This document shows positions 47,085-59,400 of a stretch of 64,000 nt of DNA, in pieces. The position numbers and the translations under genes were made by a program. Numbering within the stretch: position 1 is the stretch's first letter; each line of letters begins with the position of its first letter. This DNA is from Alphaproteobacteria bacterium (lineage in GTDB: Bacteria > Pseudomonadota > Alphaproteobacteria > DSM-16000 > Inquilinaceae). The stretch is taken from assembly GCA_028277405.1 (NCBI GenBank), contig JANQGH010000098.1:186001-250000 (forward strand), in the 5' to 3' direction. Below the pieces are notes generated by a model. The model was not told the origin of the DNA. It was given only the letters and a program-made list of their open reading frames with translations, and searched no databases.

Positions 47085-47148
47085 ATTGTGTGCAATAGTG
47101 CCAGGAATCTGCGAGACATGGGGAAAGTCGGCCAGGATTGCATACAAT
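47085..47148. promoter_or_regulatory. pair of GntR-like operator sites
   Basis: Two 12-bp elements of the form ATTG-NNNN-CAAT: ATTGTGTGCAAT at 47085-47096 and ATTGCATACAAT at 47137-47148, 52 bp (five helical turns) apart. They lie 66-130 bases before the racemase-like start. FadR/FCD-type GntR repressors bind such sites, but no GntR gene is in the window. Confidence 0.45.
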
Positions 47149-47313
47149 TAATGACAGTTGCTCATGGCGCCTGCAAGCCCTTTCTGCACCTGGCCGGCAA
47201 ACGCAAGCGCGGTTCCGCCACCGTTCAAACATTCGGGGCGAGCCCAACAAGGCCGGAGAATTCTAGCCTCCGATGGTTCTAACAGGGGAGCCGACTATGA
47301 GCCCCAAATGGGA

Positions 47314-50300
47314 TCAACGAAACTCGATCGTCATAGGGTCTGATACCCCGATCAGACGGGCCTGGGCCTCCGGCAGGTGGTTTAATCGTTTCGGCGCCAA
47401 CGCGGCGGGCAGGGTCTCGGTCGTGCCAGTGCCGCCGAACAGCCAGTCGAAATCGATGCTGTCGACATGGGGCGACAGGGCGGATCGGCGCGCCTTTACC
47501 GAGTGAAGCAGGGAAACGTCAAGCCAGCGCTCGGCGTCGCGATGCGCGTCGTCGACGATGCTCAGGTCGAAGGAATCGGCCTTTAGAATTGCGCCCAGAC
47601 CGGACAGTTGTTGTGGACGGGTCTCTTGATCGCCGGGCCAGCGCATGCTCCACATCACCGCGTCGCTATTTGCGTCCTTATGGACGAAAAGCTCGAATGA
47701 CCAGACCGTGGTCCCGGCAGCTATCTCAGGATCGAGCGAGATTGCGTCGGCCTCGCCGTGTCCTTTAAGGACGAACCGAAGCCGGTGCAGGTCCAGTGGC
47801 TGGTTGGCGGCACGGCAATGCAGACGCATCTGCTGGATCTGGTCCCCTGAATCGGGCCGGGTTGAGACGAGATCGAAATGCGCCGCGTTGTAGCGATCAA
47901 GCGCTGCATGTGGCGGGGTGTCGCCGGGCGAGGCGCCGCCTGTTTCCGCATCCGTGCTCTTTTGCACCCGCAGGATCTCGGCGCGAACTTCCAGCTCGGC
48001 AATACTGATCGAAGCGCCCGGCGTGGCCGACAGAGCAGCCTGTCCCCAGCCGTCGGCCACAACCGCTTGATCGAACAGATCGATCTCGTGGCCGATCTGT
48101 CGCGAGGGTTTTTGCATCAACAGCGCGAGATGGCGCTGCACATGCAGCGGATAGCGGCGCGTGGCGACGGGAGAGGCAATGCGGCGCGTCTGAGCGCGCA
48201 AATCCCTGAATGTCAGGTTTCCGTTGCCCGAAGCGGGGAGAACCGGTGTCAGCTCCCCAAGAGGGATGCGTATGTCGGGTTCGCCGGTGTCAGGCGCGCC
48301 GCGTTGCATCACATGGCTCATGTCACGCGCGGTGCGCACCCATTCAACGAAGGTGGTGTCTGACTGGCGGGTGGCGCGCAACTTCATTGGTGCGGACAGT
48401 GCCAGGGTTGCTGCTGTCTTGAAGATCACCGATGCCACCAGGTGCGGTCGCGCTATCCGCCCAGGGTGCTGACCATCGCCCGAAGGCTCCCGCCACTTCC
48501 GGCGGTGGATACTAAGCTGATAGCGTCCGTCGCCGATCGGACGGATCAGGGCAGAGGCTTGCGGGTCCTCGCCTTCGATGCGGCAAAGCTCTGCGACCCC
48601 CTGACCGCCGTCTTCGAACAACGCGGATCTGCGCAACGACACCACCACCGAGTCATCGGACTTCAAGATCTCAACAACGGGAACCGTAACGTCACCGTCG
48701 GGCGCAAGCAGGTTGACGGAGCGATCAAGCTCGATCCAGCTCGCGTGGAAGGCCGGCAGTTCGGTGGCCGGCGCGGCCGCATCGGCCCCGCCCGTGCAAG
48801 ACCAGGCGGGATCCGCGTACCGAGACAGGGCCACCCCGGCGAAGCTTTCCTCCAGCTCAGCGGGCAAGGCCATGCCATGTTTGGGCGCCGTCACATGCAG
48901 CATGAACTGGCTGTTGGCAAAAGCAGGCGAGCCCACGTCGCCCGACTCGAAATGCAGCCCTACCGGCCCTTCAGCCGTCAAGGTCGCGGCTCGGGACGCG
49001 TCATCGGCCACATTGAAATAGGACAGGCGCGGATCGGGCCCCAACTCCTTGCGCATCCCGTCGACATGAAGCTTTGGGGGATCTGCGTCGATCTTGTAGG
49101 TGCTGATGGTTTTCAGATCGGCATCGATGCGGTCGGCGAGACCCAGCTGTTCGAACGGTGGCTCGGCCAGGATGCAAGCCACCGGCGCAATCGGCACGCC
49201 GACGGCGCTGTCTAAGGTGCGTTGAACCGGGAAGAATGCGCGCACTTGCGGACGGGTAAGCTCAGCGTTCAGCGGTTCGGCCAAAATAGCCGTGCGCGTC
49301 GTCCAGGCATCCTTTTGTGTGGTCGAGTTGCCGTCGTCCCGGCGCTCCCGGCGCGCGTGGACCACGCCATCGGCAGGATCGCTCATGGCGCCGATATACC
49401 GGTTTCGAAGCTCAAGCCTATGGCGGAAATAGGCTGCGGACCGTTCTGGCCAGTCAAGCGTGTCAAGTCGTGTCCGTTCGGGCGCGGGCAGCAGCCGGAT
49501 CACCGGTTTGCGGTCGACATCCTCCGATCCGACGGCAAAAAAGGCGTCCGCCTCAAACGCGGTAAGGGCAGCGGCGCGCACTTTGCCGACATGGTCGGGC
49601 GGGCCGTCCTCATCGCCGAGCGGTTTGATTGGAACGACCGGGTGCTTAGCGGCCAGGTCTTTGGGTACCGGGTCGATCCAGTGATAGATCGGGCGTCCGG
49701 TTGGGCGCCATTGCTGCACGCTCAGTTGCGCGCTGCCGAAGATGCGATCCGTGATATCTGGTGCGAACTCCAGTGCATAGGACCGCTCGCCGCCCCGGCT
49801 TACGCTGTGAAGTCTTCCCGGCGGAACCTTCAGCCCTTCAGGATTGGCCAGCATCGCCTCGATCTGCAGTTTGGGCCCGTCAAACAGCGTCACGTCATCG
49901 AGATGGCCCTGGGCCAGTTCGTTCATGCCCGGATCAAAGACGCCGCCCTCGTCCACTGGCTTCAACCGCACGCTGGGCACGGTGGGATGCGCAGACAGTC
50001 GGGCAATCCAGCCCTCCGGCACGCTAAGGTTATGATCGGCGTCGAATTCCAGCTCGGTTGCGCCGGGCGCGGCGATACTGACCCTGACGGTCAGTCGCGC
50101 GTGTTTCTGGATGTCATCGACCAAGAGGCGCAGAGCCTTGACGCGATCATCGATCGCGTTCTTCAACGCGGTCTCGATGTCCTCCGGTGTCATGCCTGAA
50201 TCCGAAAGGTCGGGGAGCGCGAACGTGGCCGGTAGAGTCAGCCTGGCCGGATTGTACGGATCGATCGCATGTACCGCTGTGACGTTCCGGGCGCCGTCAC

Positions 50301-53300
50301 GCTGACCTTGCACTTGGTCTGAAGCCGCGGCGATGAGGACGAGTTTGCGCACCGCAGGGTCCGGTAAGCGGTTCATCTTCTCCGCATAGTCGTCGCCGGT
50401 TTCCTCGAACAGCGCCTGTGCCCATCGCAGGGCCTTGAACAGTCGATTGCGCGACGCGAGGTCACCGCCCGCCGTTTCTTGCCAAAGGGTTTCGTTGCGC
50501 GCCCAGCATTCGAAATCGGCGAACGAGACGGCCGGCGCGCTCAGCGTCACGTCATAGGCGTGACCATGGCGCCATTTGTCGGAGTTCGGCGCCAGGAGCA
50601 CGACGGGGCTTTGCCGCCCGGCGCTGTCTTGCTGTTTGTCGTGTGCCGGGTCGTCAAAACTTAGGCAGCCGCCGGTCGGCGCGTCGGCCTTCCAGCTAAG
50701 GCGCAGCCAAAAGGCATCGGGCGCTGACGCTGGGTTCAGCTTGATGGTCAGCACGCTGCCGGAAAGGCTGACGCCGCTCGTCTCCTCCGCGTTGCCATCA
50801 GCGCTAAGCTGGGTAACGAGCAGATGCTGTGTGCCCAGGCCGTTGCTGAACGAGATATCGTGAAGCGTGATGTCGTCGTCTGCTGCCTCCAGACCGCCGG
50901 TGCCATCGGCACGACGGTACAAATCCAGGTGACGCGCACCGCCATCAAGGCTCTCCAGCACCAGACGCGGGTCATCCATCGCCAGCGGATGCACGTCCTT
51001 GGGCACGGTCGTCGGTGCCTTTAGCTCCATGTCGCCGATGGCGGTGCGTCGCAAATAGGGGTGGAGCGTGCCGGGTCTGAACGCACCATCGGCGCGGCCT
51101 GGTTCGAACAGCGCGTCATCGTCGCTGCGAACGGGTTTGGGCAACACGCCGGAGCCCGGAACCCAGAATCCGGACACGCCATATTGCCGCCCATAGGCCA
51201 ATGCCGGCAGCTCGATCTCTGTGTCATTCACGAGATAGCCGCGAATGGCCGCTTCGGCCCGGGCTTGGGCGGCTTGCATCGGGTCCAGGTCGGCGCCGCC
51301 TTGCAGCGGGGTCGGCCGGTTGGGTGTGGCCAACGGGGCGCCGCTATACTGGACGAACATGCCCGCACAGCCCGGCGTCATCACCGGCAAAGTCGGCAGA
51401 ACGGTCTTCTCCTCGATCTGGGTTTCAGAACCGTCGCGATCTTCCAGGCTTACCAGGCTGGCATGCTGGGTCTCATCGGCCGAGCCATCGGCCTTCTGCG
51501 CGCGGATCAGGAAACCAAGGCCGGAGATTTTGGCGTTGGCTTCATCCAGCTTCGTGGCATCGATCGTATCGGTGATCGGAATGGACAGCGGTTGCGGGCT
51601 GGCATCAGGGCGAAAGCGCCCCAGCGCCTGGGTGGTGCCGAGGATTTCGGCAAGCCGTTGGCTGGCGAGTGGCGCCAGCACGGCGTCCACCATCTGCTGC
51701 AACGTGACGGGATCGACCGGGACCGCCGGCTTGATACAGGCGTCGATTTGGGCGTCCAGAATTTGCGATGGCGCCGTTACGCCAAAAAGACGCCGGGCGA
51801 ACCAATTGCTGTCCGTCAGGATGCCGTCGATGTCTGCGGGGTTCCTGAAATCGGGGTGCTGAGACAGCGCGGCCAGGGTCAAGGCGCCGAAGTCTCGGCG
51901 CATCGCCTCCGCCGCGTTAAACGTGCCTTCGATTTCGGCGCGGAACTGCCGGTAGAGGCCGGTCAGCAACTCTGTCTGTTCCGCTGCCTCAGACGTGTCG
52001 GGGTCAAAAAACGGGATGCCGGTACCCGTCAAGACGACGTTGAATTCACCCCCCGACAGAAAGGCCGCGTCGGTGAGCCCAAGCAGCCAGGCCTCGAACC
52101 CCGTCTCGCTTTCCAGAAGAACCGAAAGATCCGACAGTTGAGCCGAGAACTCTGCTGTATCGACTTGCCAATCGCTCCATTCGACGGTGCCGCTGGGGGG
52201 CGGCTTGGTCAGAACGTCGTGAATATGGTTCATCCGCTGGATGCCGGGCAGCATGCCCAGGCTGGCCCACAGATTCTCCCGGTCTGTTCCATTGCCCAGC
52301 GTGTCGAGCAGGTCGAGTTTCGCGCCCAGCGCCTCGTGCAGGTTTTTGTAGAGCCGGGCCTCGTCGAGATCGGCATCCGGGTCCGCTTGTTCGAAATAGC
52401 CCACGATCCGTCGCGACAGGCGTTGCAAGACAGTGTTGCGCGGTGTCGCCGGGGCGGTGTTGTCGGCCGCCGGCTCCGGCAGTTTCAGCGCGGCAAGGGG
52501 CACGTCAAACAGGCTGACCACGCTGATCTGCATCAGCCAATGCCAGACGGCATCCGGCAGCTCTTGTTCGGGCTTCAGTTCTTCGCCTTCGGACAAGCCC
52601 GCCAGCCCGCGGACAAAGCCTTCGTCCAGCGCGATGTCGTCAAGCAGCGCCGAGGCGGTCAGCAGTGACGGCGACAGCTCTTCGATACGGCCGGCAAGGC
52701 GCGCCAGAATGTCGGCGTTGTCGAGTGTGTCAAACCGGCCGTCACTCTCGAACAGGGTTCCCGGCGCTGCATAGTCGCCGACAAGACTGCTGTGGATCTC
52801 GAACAAAGTGCTGCCGCCCGTGTCCGCGACCGCCAGCATCATCAACTCACCGCTGATCGTGGCAGCGAAGGACAGGTTGGCGATGTCGAGCCCGTCTTCG
52901 ACAAACACGATCGCATAGTGGTTCGCCGGATCGCGGCTTACGTCGCTCTCCAGGGCGACGGTTAGCCCGGCATTTTGGGCGATTGGCGCCGGCCATTTGG
53001 CGGTCGCGCGCAACAGGTCGATCGCGCGGGCGTTGTGCACGCTCGCATCGCCGCGCGCGCTGTTGTTGAAGAACGCGAAGGTCTCGTCGGAACGGCCGTC
53101 CCCAGGGGTTAACTCTCTCGCATTGTCGGCCAGTTCTTTGAACGCCGCACGTGCGCTCTCCAGCCAGGCGAGGATTTTGCCGTCCGAGGGCGGGGCGGCG
53201 AACCGTCTGGCTAGTTCGGTATGTCCTATAACGCTCTCATCGGTTTTGCGAACTGCCAGCAGATAGAACCTGCCGGTCGGCAGCGCATGGAGAAAGGATC

Positions 53301-53457
53301 CGAACGCGGCTTTGGCATTCGCCTCGTTTTCGTCGCTTGTTCCATTGGTCATCCGCGCTTCGACGGCAAGGTGAGCGCCAAATACCTCTTTGGTCTCGTC
53401 CACCCCGTGCAATTCGGTCGGTTCGGCTTCGGCGGCAATGTGAATAACCGTGCTCAT
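47314..53457 (-). CDS. giant protein B of the Hedgehog-like operon
   Basis: A 2047-residue protein that I do not recognise. No signal peptide, membrane helix or P-loop is seen. The first 700 residues are mixed helical (FEQADPDADLDEARLYKNLHEALG, LDTLGNGTDRENLWASLGML). From about 800 on it looks beta-rich and modular, with recurring Pro/Asp/Gly turns (GVSGFWVPGSGVLPKP, HLDLYRRADGTGG, WLRLSWKADAP), as in large structural or binding proteins. Start ATG 53457 overlaps the giant A stop (ATGA), so the two are made together and probably interact. Confidence 0.85.
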   Translation of the reverse strand: MSTVIHIAAEAEPTELHGVDETKEVFGAHLAVEARMTNGTSDENEANAKAAFGSFLHALPTGRFYLLAVRKTDESVIGHTELARRFAAPPSDGKILAWLESARAAFKELADNARELTPGDGRSDETFAFFNNSARGDASVHNARAIDLLRATAKWPAPIAQNAGLTVALESDVSRDPANHYAIVFVEDGLDIANLSFAATISGELMMLAVADTGGSTLFEIHSSLVGDYAAPGTLFESDGRFDTLDNADILARLAGRIEELSPSLLTASALLDDIALDEGFVRGLAGLSEGEELKPEQELPDAVWHWLMQISVVSLFDVPLAALKLPEPAADNTAPATPRNTVLQRLSRRIVGYFEQADPDADLDEARLYKNLHEALGAKLDLLDTLGNGTDRENLWASLGMLPGIQRMNHIHDVLTKPPPSGTVEWSDWQVDTAEFSAQLSDLSVLLESETGFEAWLLGLTDAAFLSGGEFNVVLTGTGIPFFDPDTSEAAEQTELLTGLYRQFRAEIEGTFNAAEAMRRDFGALTLAALSQHPDFRNPADIDGILTDSNWFARRLFGVTAPSQILDAQIDACIKPAVPVDPVTLQQMVDAVLAPLASQRLAEILGTTQALGRFRPDASPQPLSIPITDTIDATKLDEANAKISGLGFLIRAQKADGSADETQHASLVSLEDRDGSETQIEEKTVLPTLPVMTPGCAGMFVQYSGAPLATPNRPTPLQGGADLDPMQAAQARAEAAIRGYLVNDTEIELPALAYGRQYGVSGFWVPGSGVLPKPVRSDDDALFEPGRADGAFRPGTLHPYLRRTAIGDMELKAPTTVPKDVHPLAMDDPRLVLESLDGGARHLDLYRRADGTGGLEAADDDITLHDISFSNGLGTQHLLVTQLSADGNAEETSGVSLSGSVLTIKLNPASAPDAFWLRLSWKADAPTGGCLSFDDPAHDKQQDSAGRQSPVVLLAPNSDKWRHGHAYDVTLSAPAVSFADFECWARNETLWQETAGGDLASRNRLFKALRWAQALFEETGDDYAEKMNRLPDPAVRKLVLIAAASDQVQGQRDGARNVTAVHAIDPYNPARLTLPATFALPDLSDSGMTPEDIETALKNAIDDRVKALRLLVDDIQKHARLTVRVSIAAPGATELEFDADHNLSVPEGWIARLSAHPTVPSVRLKPVDEGGVFDPGMNELAQGHLDDVTLFDGPKLQIEAMLANPEGLKVPPGRLHSVSRGGERSYALEFAPDITDRIFGSAQLSVQQWRPTGRPIYHWIDPVPKDLAAKHPVVPIKPLGDEDGPPDHVGKVRAAALTAFEADAFFAVGSEDVDRKPVIRLLPAPERTRLDTLDWPERSAAYFRHRLELRNRYIGAMSDPADGVVHARRERRDDGNSTTQKDAWTTRTAILAEPLNAELTRPQVRAFFPVQRTLDSAVGVPIAPVACILAEPPFEQLGLADRIDADLKTISTYKIDADPPKLHVDGMRKELGPDPRLSYFNVADDASRAATLTAEGPVGLHFESGDVGSPAFANSQFMLHVTAPKHGMALPAELEESFAGVALSRYADPAWSCTGGADAAAPATELPAFHASWIELDRSVNLLAPDGDVTVPVVEILKSDDSVVVSLRRSALFEDGGQGVAELCRIEGEDPQASALIRPIGDGRYQLSIHRRKWREPSGDGQHPGRIARPHLVASVIFKTAATLALSAPMKLRATRQSDTTFVEWVRTARDMSHVMQRGAPDTGEPDIRIPLGELTPVLPASGNGNLTFRDLRAQTRRIASPVATRRYPLHVQRHLALLMQKPSRQIGHEIDLFDQAVVADGWGQAALSATPGASISIAELEVRAEILRVQKSTDAETGGASPGDTPPHAALDRYNAAHFDLVSTRPDSGDQIQQMRLHCRAANQPLDLHRLRFVLKGHGEADAISLDPEIAAGTTVWSFELFVHKDANSDAVMWSMRWPGDQETRPQQLSGLGAILKADSFDLSIVDDAHRDAERWLDVSLLHSVKARRSALSPHVDSIDFDWLFGGTGTTETLPAALAPKRLNHLPEAQARLIGVSDPMTIEFR

Positions 53458-56400
53458 AGCGATTTCCTCGCCTTGTCCAGCGCTTCGAACTTCTTCAGGG
53501 CTTGCGTGTATTTCCCGGAGGTCGAGGTCTCCGAGGTGACCTGGGTTTCGGTGCGCCCGTTGCGCAGCCGGTATCTGACTTGCGTTGAATATCGCAGCTT
53601 GAACCAGCGCGAGATGCGCAGTTCGACCGACAGTTGCCCCAGCCCGTCGATGCGTCCGCTCTCGTGATAGGTCATCGACAGCATCAGCCCGATATAGATC
53701 GTGGCGATGCCCCATAGCGACACGTTGCCTGCAACCACCAGCACGACGGAGACGGACAGGCCGTCGTTGGCTTTGGGGCCGCTGCCCAGCCGTTTCTGGT
53801 AACGCAGCGCCACGCTGAGAGAGATGAACACGCCGCCTGCGATCGGGCCAAAGGCAAAGCCGAGCGCGGCCGAGCCGCCTGCCGCGGCCTCGACGGCGAC
53901 CATCAGCCGTTTGTCAAACGGGCGGTATTCGGTGTCGACCTGTATGTATCCGGTGCCGCCGATGATGAAGATGGAGAACAGGAAGGGCAGTTCGCGCCGC
54001 GACAGGTTGAACCGGTTGGCAATGATAAAATCGGGAAAGGCGCGCAGCGAAAACCGATTTGAGATCTGTAGATTGCTGACGCCGGATGTGCCGTACATCA
54101 GGGAGATCGGCGGTATCGAGAACTGATGCTCCACGCCGACGGGAATGCCGCCTTCCTTGAGGAATTTCAGCCCGCCCAACTCATCCCCGAAGAGGGAGCC
54201 GAGCGTGTCTTGAATGAACCGTAAGGACTGGTGGATGCGGATTTTCTTGGGATCGAGGGCGAATTCCAGTTGCTCGCGGCTGCTGTAGCTGATCGCGACA
54301 TCCTCCAGCGTGACCATGACCTGGCCGGCGACGACGGCGTCGATATTCGTGATCAGCAGCGCCTGATCGGAAAGGGCGGCCTCCTTCTGATCCTTGCTGG
54401 CCTCCGCACGCACGAAGGCGTTCAGGCGGCTGTCTCTCAAAAACAGGGTGAAAGGGCCGATGGAGAACAATGTCTCGCGCCCCGGCAGCGGCACGTTCAC
54501 ATCCGCCTGCACCCAGGCACGCCCGGCCTTGGTGTCCAGATCGTGGGTCAGTTTGACCGCATTGGCCAAGCCGCCGGGAACCGCCGCGCGCGGCAGCATG
54601 TCCGACAGTTTGATGCCGCCGATATCGGGTATCAAACGGCGCAGCAGGGTTTTGCTGTCATCCCCGATCGCTTTCAAATCGAACTGGTCGCCGAATTGCT
54701 GGAAATTGAAGTCCAGTCCGAGCGCCTTCAGCGCATCGCCCAACTGGTCCAGAGAGCCTCGAATTGCCGGGGTCTTCAGCACCTTCTCGGCTTCGTTCAT
54801 CAGCACCCGGATACGGTCGGCATTGGTGCGGAAGGCCGCGATCTCGGGGGCTTGGGTCGCCGCCGTTATCAGTTGCAGCGCCAAGCCGGGCAGTTCGGCG
54901 GGCTTTGCGTCGGCGGCAGCGGCCAGAATCTCAGCGCCGCGATCGACATAGGCCCGCGCATTTTCGCCCGCCTCGGCTAGCTGATTGGCGATCTCGTTGG
55001 TGGTGTCGAGCAGTTCTTCCGTGCCGCGGATGATGTCGTCGGCGTGATCGCTCCACCTGCCAAGATTCCCCTTAACCTCTTCAATCTTGTGCTTGAACGT
55101 GCAGAGCACCGCCTTCAGCTCGGTCTCGGCCCGAACCGCCAGCGCGTCGATACCCTCAAAGAATTTGGCTTTGTAGCCGACGAGGGCGATGCAGGCGTCC
55201 TGCGCTTCGGAGATTTGTGACAGCGGCACTTCGGAAAATGCGTCAAGCTCCGCTTCAAAGCGATCCGTCAGTGTCTGCACCACATTGATCGCATGGGCTT
55301 TAACCGCCGCGTCGGTGTCGGGCCAGTTCGTGGTGTCGAAAACCGCGTTCACCGCAGGGTTGATCACCTGGATGGTGAACTGTTCGCTCAGCTTAGTTTT
55401 CAGCAGGTTTTCGGCTGTTCTCAGCCTGGTTTCGAACATCGCAAGCCACTGATCCGCCGCGCCCAGCGCCTGGCCGGCAGCGCGTTCGACAAGGCCGGTG
55501 TTGGCGTCGATCAAGGCCAGCGCGCGCTCGAAGGCATCTTTGATCACGTCAAGCTCTTTCACCCAAACGCCCTTTTGATCTTCCAACGCGGTCTGAATGT
55601 CGGTCGAGGTTCTGACCAGTTCGCCATGCAAAGACCGGGTGATGGCCCTCAGTTCCAGAGTTTGTGCATCGACAAATTCATCAGCGGCGGCCTTGGTCGC
55701 GGCAATCAGACCTTCCACTTCCCGCAGCGAGTTGGACGCCTCTGATGCCGCGCTCTGAGTTGTTCCGCTGATCTTCTCAATGGAGTCCTGGATGAACTGA
55801 CGCGTTAGATCGATGTGGCCCTGCGCGTCGGTTTTTCGGTCATCGATGTTTGTGCGATCGATGGCAGTTCGCAAAACCTCCAATGTGCGGACCGCCCTTT
55901 GCCTGATTTGCGCGTCGCCAATCGCATTGGCTTTTGCGGCAAGGTCGTCAAATTTGGCATTGAGGTCGTCTTCCGTTGGCAGCTTGTCGATGGCGTCGCT
56001 GGCCGCCTTGGCGCGGACGAGAATTCCATGTTGGAACGAGTCGTAACGCGCCAGAAGCTTCCTCTCCGTGCGCAGGATACGCGCAATCGTTTGGGTCACC
56101 CTGGCACCGACGCCGTTGGCGGCGGAATCCAGTTCCGTGGCCAGCCGCAGCCGCGCTTCGTCCAGCGCGGCCAGGGCCTCCTTGTCGGCGGCGTCGAATT
56201 GATTTTGCAGACGGACAAGCGCCTGATCGAGCCGGTTGCGCGACCAGGGCTTGGAGAAATCATAGGCGTTGCGCAAGGCAGCGACGCGTGCCCGTGCGCG
56301 CGCCAAAGCGGCGACCGCATCGGCACGCCAGTCGCCCACCACCGCGCGCGCCGTGGCGACGCCGCCGCGCACATCGCCAAGCCCCTGAGTGGCCTGCTCG

Positions 56401-59400
56401 AACAGGTCCCGCGTTGCGTTTCTGACGTGGCCTTTCAACCAGGTTTCGGCTTCTTGCCGGGTGACTTCGGAAGCCTCGCGTATCTGCGCTAGCGTCTCAG
56501 ACTGCGCCTGCCGCACCATCTGTAGGCACAGCAACTTGCGACGGCGGATGGTTCCGGCCGCTTTCGTGGCGAGTGCGTTGCAGTCGGCTTCGTCAAATGC
56601 CTTGGCGCGGTCGATCGTGGACTTGGCTCTCGTCATCAGCCCCTGGACACTGCTCACCAGATCGGCGGCGTCGCCGGTCAGCCAGGTATTGAGACGTGTT
56701 GCCGTCCCAGGTTGCGCCAAGTCCTCCAGCTTACCCAGAAGGTCATCGAGCTGTTCTACTGAAGGCGTCGTATCGGGGGTGAGGCCCGCAAGCGCGGTGG
56801 CTACGTCGTCATAGACGGTTAGGCCCTCGGTCGCCGTTTCGCGGGTGCGCGGCAGCACCAGATCGGGGCGTAGCTGTTCTTCGAGTTTGCCAAACTCTCC
56901 GCGTTCTTCGATATGGCCGACGACATCACCCCAACCGTCCGCCGTGCCACCAGCGGCCCGCAGCAGCGTCACCGCTTCCAGGCCCGCGAATATCGGCTTT
57001 TCGCCGCGTTCGGCGTTGATGCGCGAGCGTGTGGGCGAAGGGGCCAGCCGCCAGGTGAACCGTTTCAGCCCCGGCAGGATGCGCGCAGCGGCCGGACGAC
57101 GGATGACCTTCGCGGGCGGATCGGAATCGTCCAGCGAGTCTACGGGCTGATCCGCCACATCGATGAGACGCTGCACCGCCTCGGGCATGCCAAAGCCGCT
57201 GGTATCGACACCATAGCGAACCGGCCAGGCGTCAGTGTCGGACGTGGTGCGCGCAGCCGCCGGATCGGTGTAGAAATAGAGGTTGGCAACATCCAGGCAT
57301 TCCTGGCTCGCCTGCGCCGTGGCGCTGTTTCCCTCGGCGACTGTCAGGAACGCGACATCGGGATAAGGATAAATCTGCGGGCGGACCTCCGCTTCGCCCC
57401 GGTTCCACAGGGGCACCTCCCAGCCCGTATCGCCGACATCGCGGCCCCACGCACTGTTGACGTGGATGATGCGCGAATTGAAGCGGACTTCTTCCAGACA
57501 GCCGCGTGTGCGCGGAACGACATCGGGCATATCGGGATAGCGACGGCTGGGCTGCAGGATCTCGACGAACTCCTCGACCTTGCGCAACACAGGGCGGTGG
57601 GTGCGTGTGGGTTGATCTGGTTCGGGGGTGAACTGTGGCGAGGCGGCCGTGGTGCGCTCATACACCACCACATGTTTGGCGCGGTGCCACAATCCGGCGA
57701 TGCGGCCCAGGACTTCGACCCGCTGTTTGTGTAGGAAACCGTCGCGGGTTTCCGTGATGATGGTTACGACGTCGTTGAGGAACCGTGCCGTCTGGTCGCC
57801 GCTATCGCCCAGCGGCGAGAGGGCGACCGCCTCCAGCGTGCCGCTGGACCCGACCGGATTGCCGGCCAGGATCCGCGCGATGTTAGCGGACTCCAGCGGC
57901 CACAGCGCTCCGCCAGACAGGCCATGCGGATGAAAACGCGCAGGCGCCAGCTCGGGAGGCTCTGCCTCGGTCGCGTCGATCTCGCCGGATTTGACCGGCG
58001 GGGCAAGCAGCGCCGTGCTGCGGAGTGCAAAACTTAGCCCCGTATCGAAACGTGCCGGCACAAACGGGTTTTCGCGCCTGGCGTCCAGCGTCCAGACTTC
58101 GAGCCGCTCGGGCCTCTGTTCGAAGGCTTCGCGCAGGCGCTTCCAGCGTTGGAACAGGGTCGATTTTGGGTCCCCGTCATCATCGCCGACCATCGCGCCC
58201 GTCAGCGCCTTCAACTCGGCGATGCGCGGGCCGGGGCGGCCATCGGCATTTTCCGGGATCAGCAGCCCGGTGGACAAGCCGTAGAGCAGTTCGGTGCGCA
58301 AGGCCGAGATCTTCATACCCAGGCCGAAATCACCGCGCTGGCGGAACAGCGCGCGACCGGCATATTCAGGCAGCAGGAAGTCGCGCGGCAGATCGCTGGG
58401 ATCGACCCATAACGCAGTCGGCGGGGACAGGCGCGTGTCAAGCACGTGTCGGCGTTCAACGTTACCGTCCGGGGCCGGGGCCGGGGGGATCACCGCGCTT
58501 CGTTGATGGGGATCGTGCAGTTCCAGCATGCCGGGTTTGTCGGCGTCCTCGCCCGTTGCGCCTGCCGGGCGCAGGAACAGATAGGTATCGGACCCTTTTT
58601 GCAGGCGCCATTCGCGTGCATCGCCGTTGAAGGTAGCGACGGGGCTTTCGGCCTCATTGGCCGACGATAGTGGCCTGCGGCTAAAGCGATAGACCGAGAA
58701 CGGCTTTTGACTGAGTACGGTGAATGTCGCCGAATCGTGACCGTCATCGCCGGTATTCTCAAACAGCTCTGCTTTCAACAGGCGATCCTGATCATCGCGA
58801 AGTTCTTCGGTCACGATCAGCCGGAACGGCGCGACAGTGCCGGTCGGGTCCGCTGCCGCCAGAGGCGTTTCCCTGATCAGAAGGTCGCTGGGACGCTCGT
58901 CGCGGTCGCCATGGGGAATGTCTGTGGTGACCGGTTGGGCGCTATCGATGGCAAAGGCCATCTTCCATGCAACGTTGAGGGTCGGCATCGCCCGGGCCGC
59001 CAAGCGCCGGTTGACCCGCCGCCGGTCGCGCCGTGTGATCACGAGTTGGCTTCTGTCAGACGACCGTAGGCTTTGGGCTGGCGGGGCGTCGACCAGCAGG
59101 CGTCCGCTACGGCTGAACCCCAATGAACCAAGCCGCGCTTCCAGCCCGCTGAAATGGTCGCCCGGTCCGTGCGGCGTCATCGAAGCGGCGTCATCGTTGC
59201 CGATGGCAAAAAACACGCCGCTCTCTGTCTCCTCGGCCTCTTGCGCCCGGTCGTGATAGCCGATGCGGATGTGGTTGTGATGCGTTTCGAGATCTGGATT
59301 GGGGACGCTGTCGTCAAACCAAGGGAGCACCATCCGCGGCGACAAAGGGGGATCAGCTTCCAGTGGCAATGTCCACGGCTTGTTGGACGGCCAGCCATCT

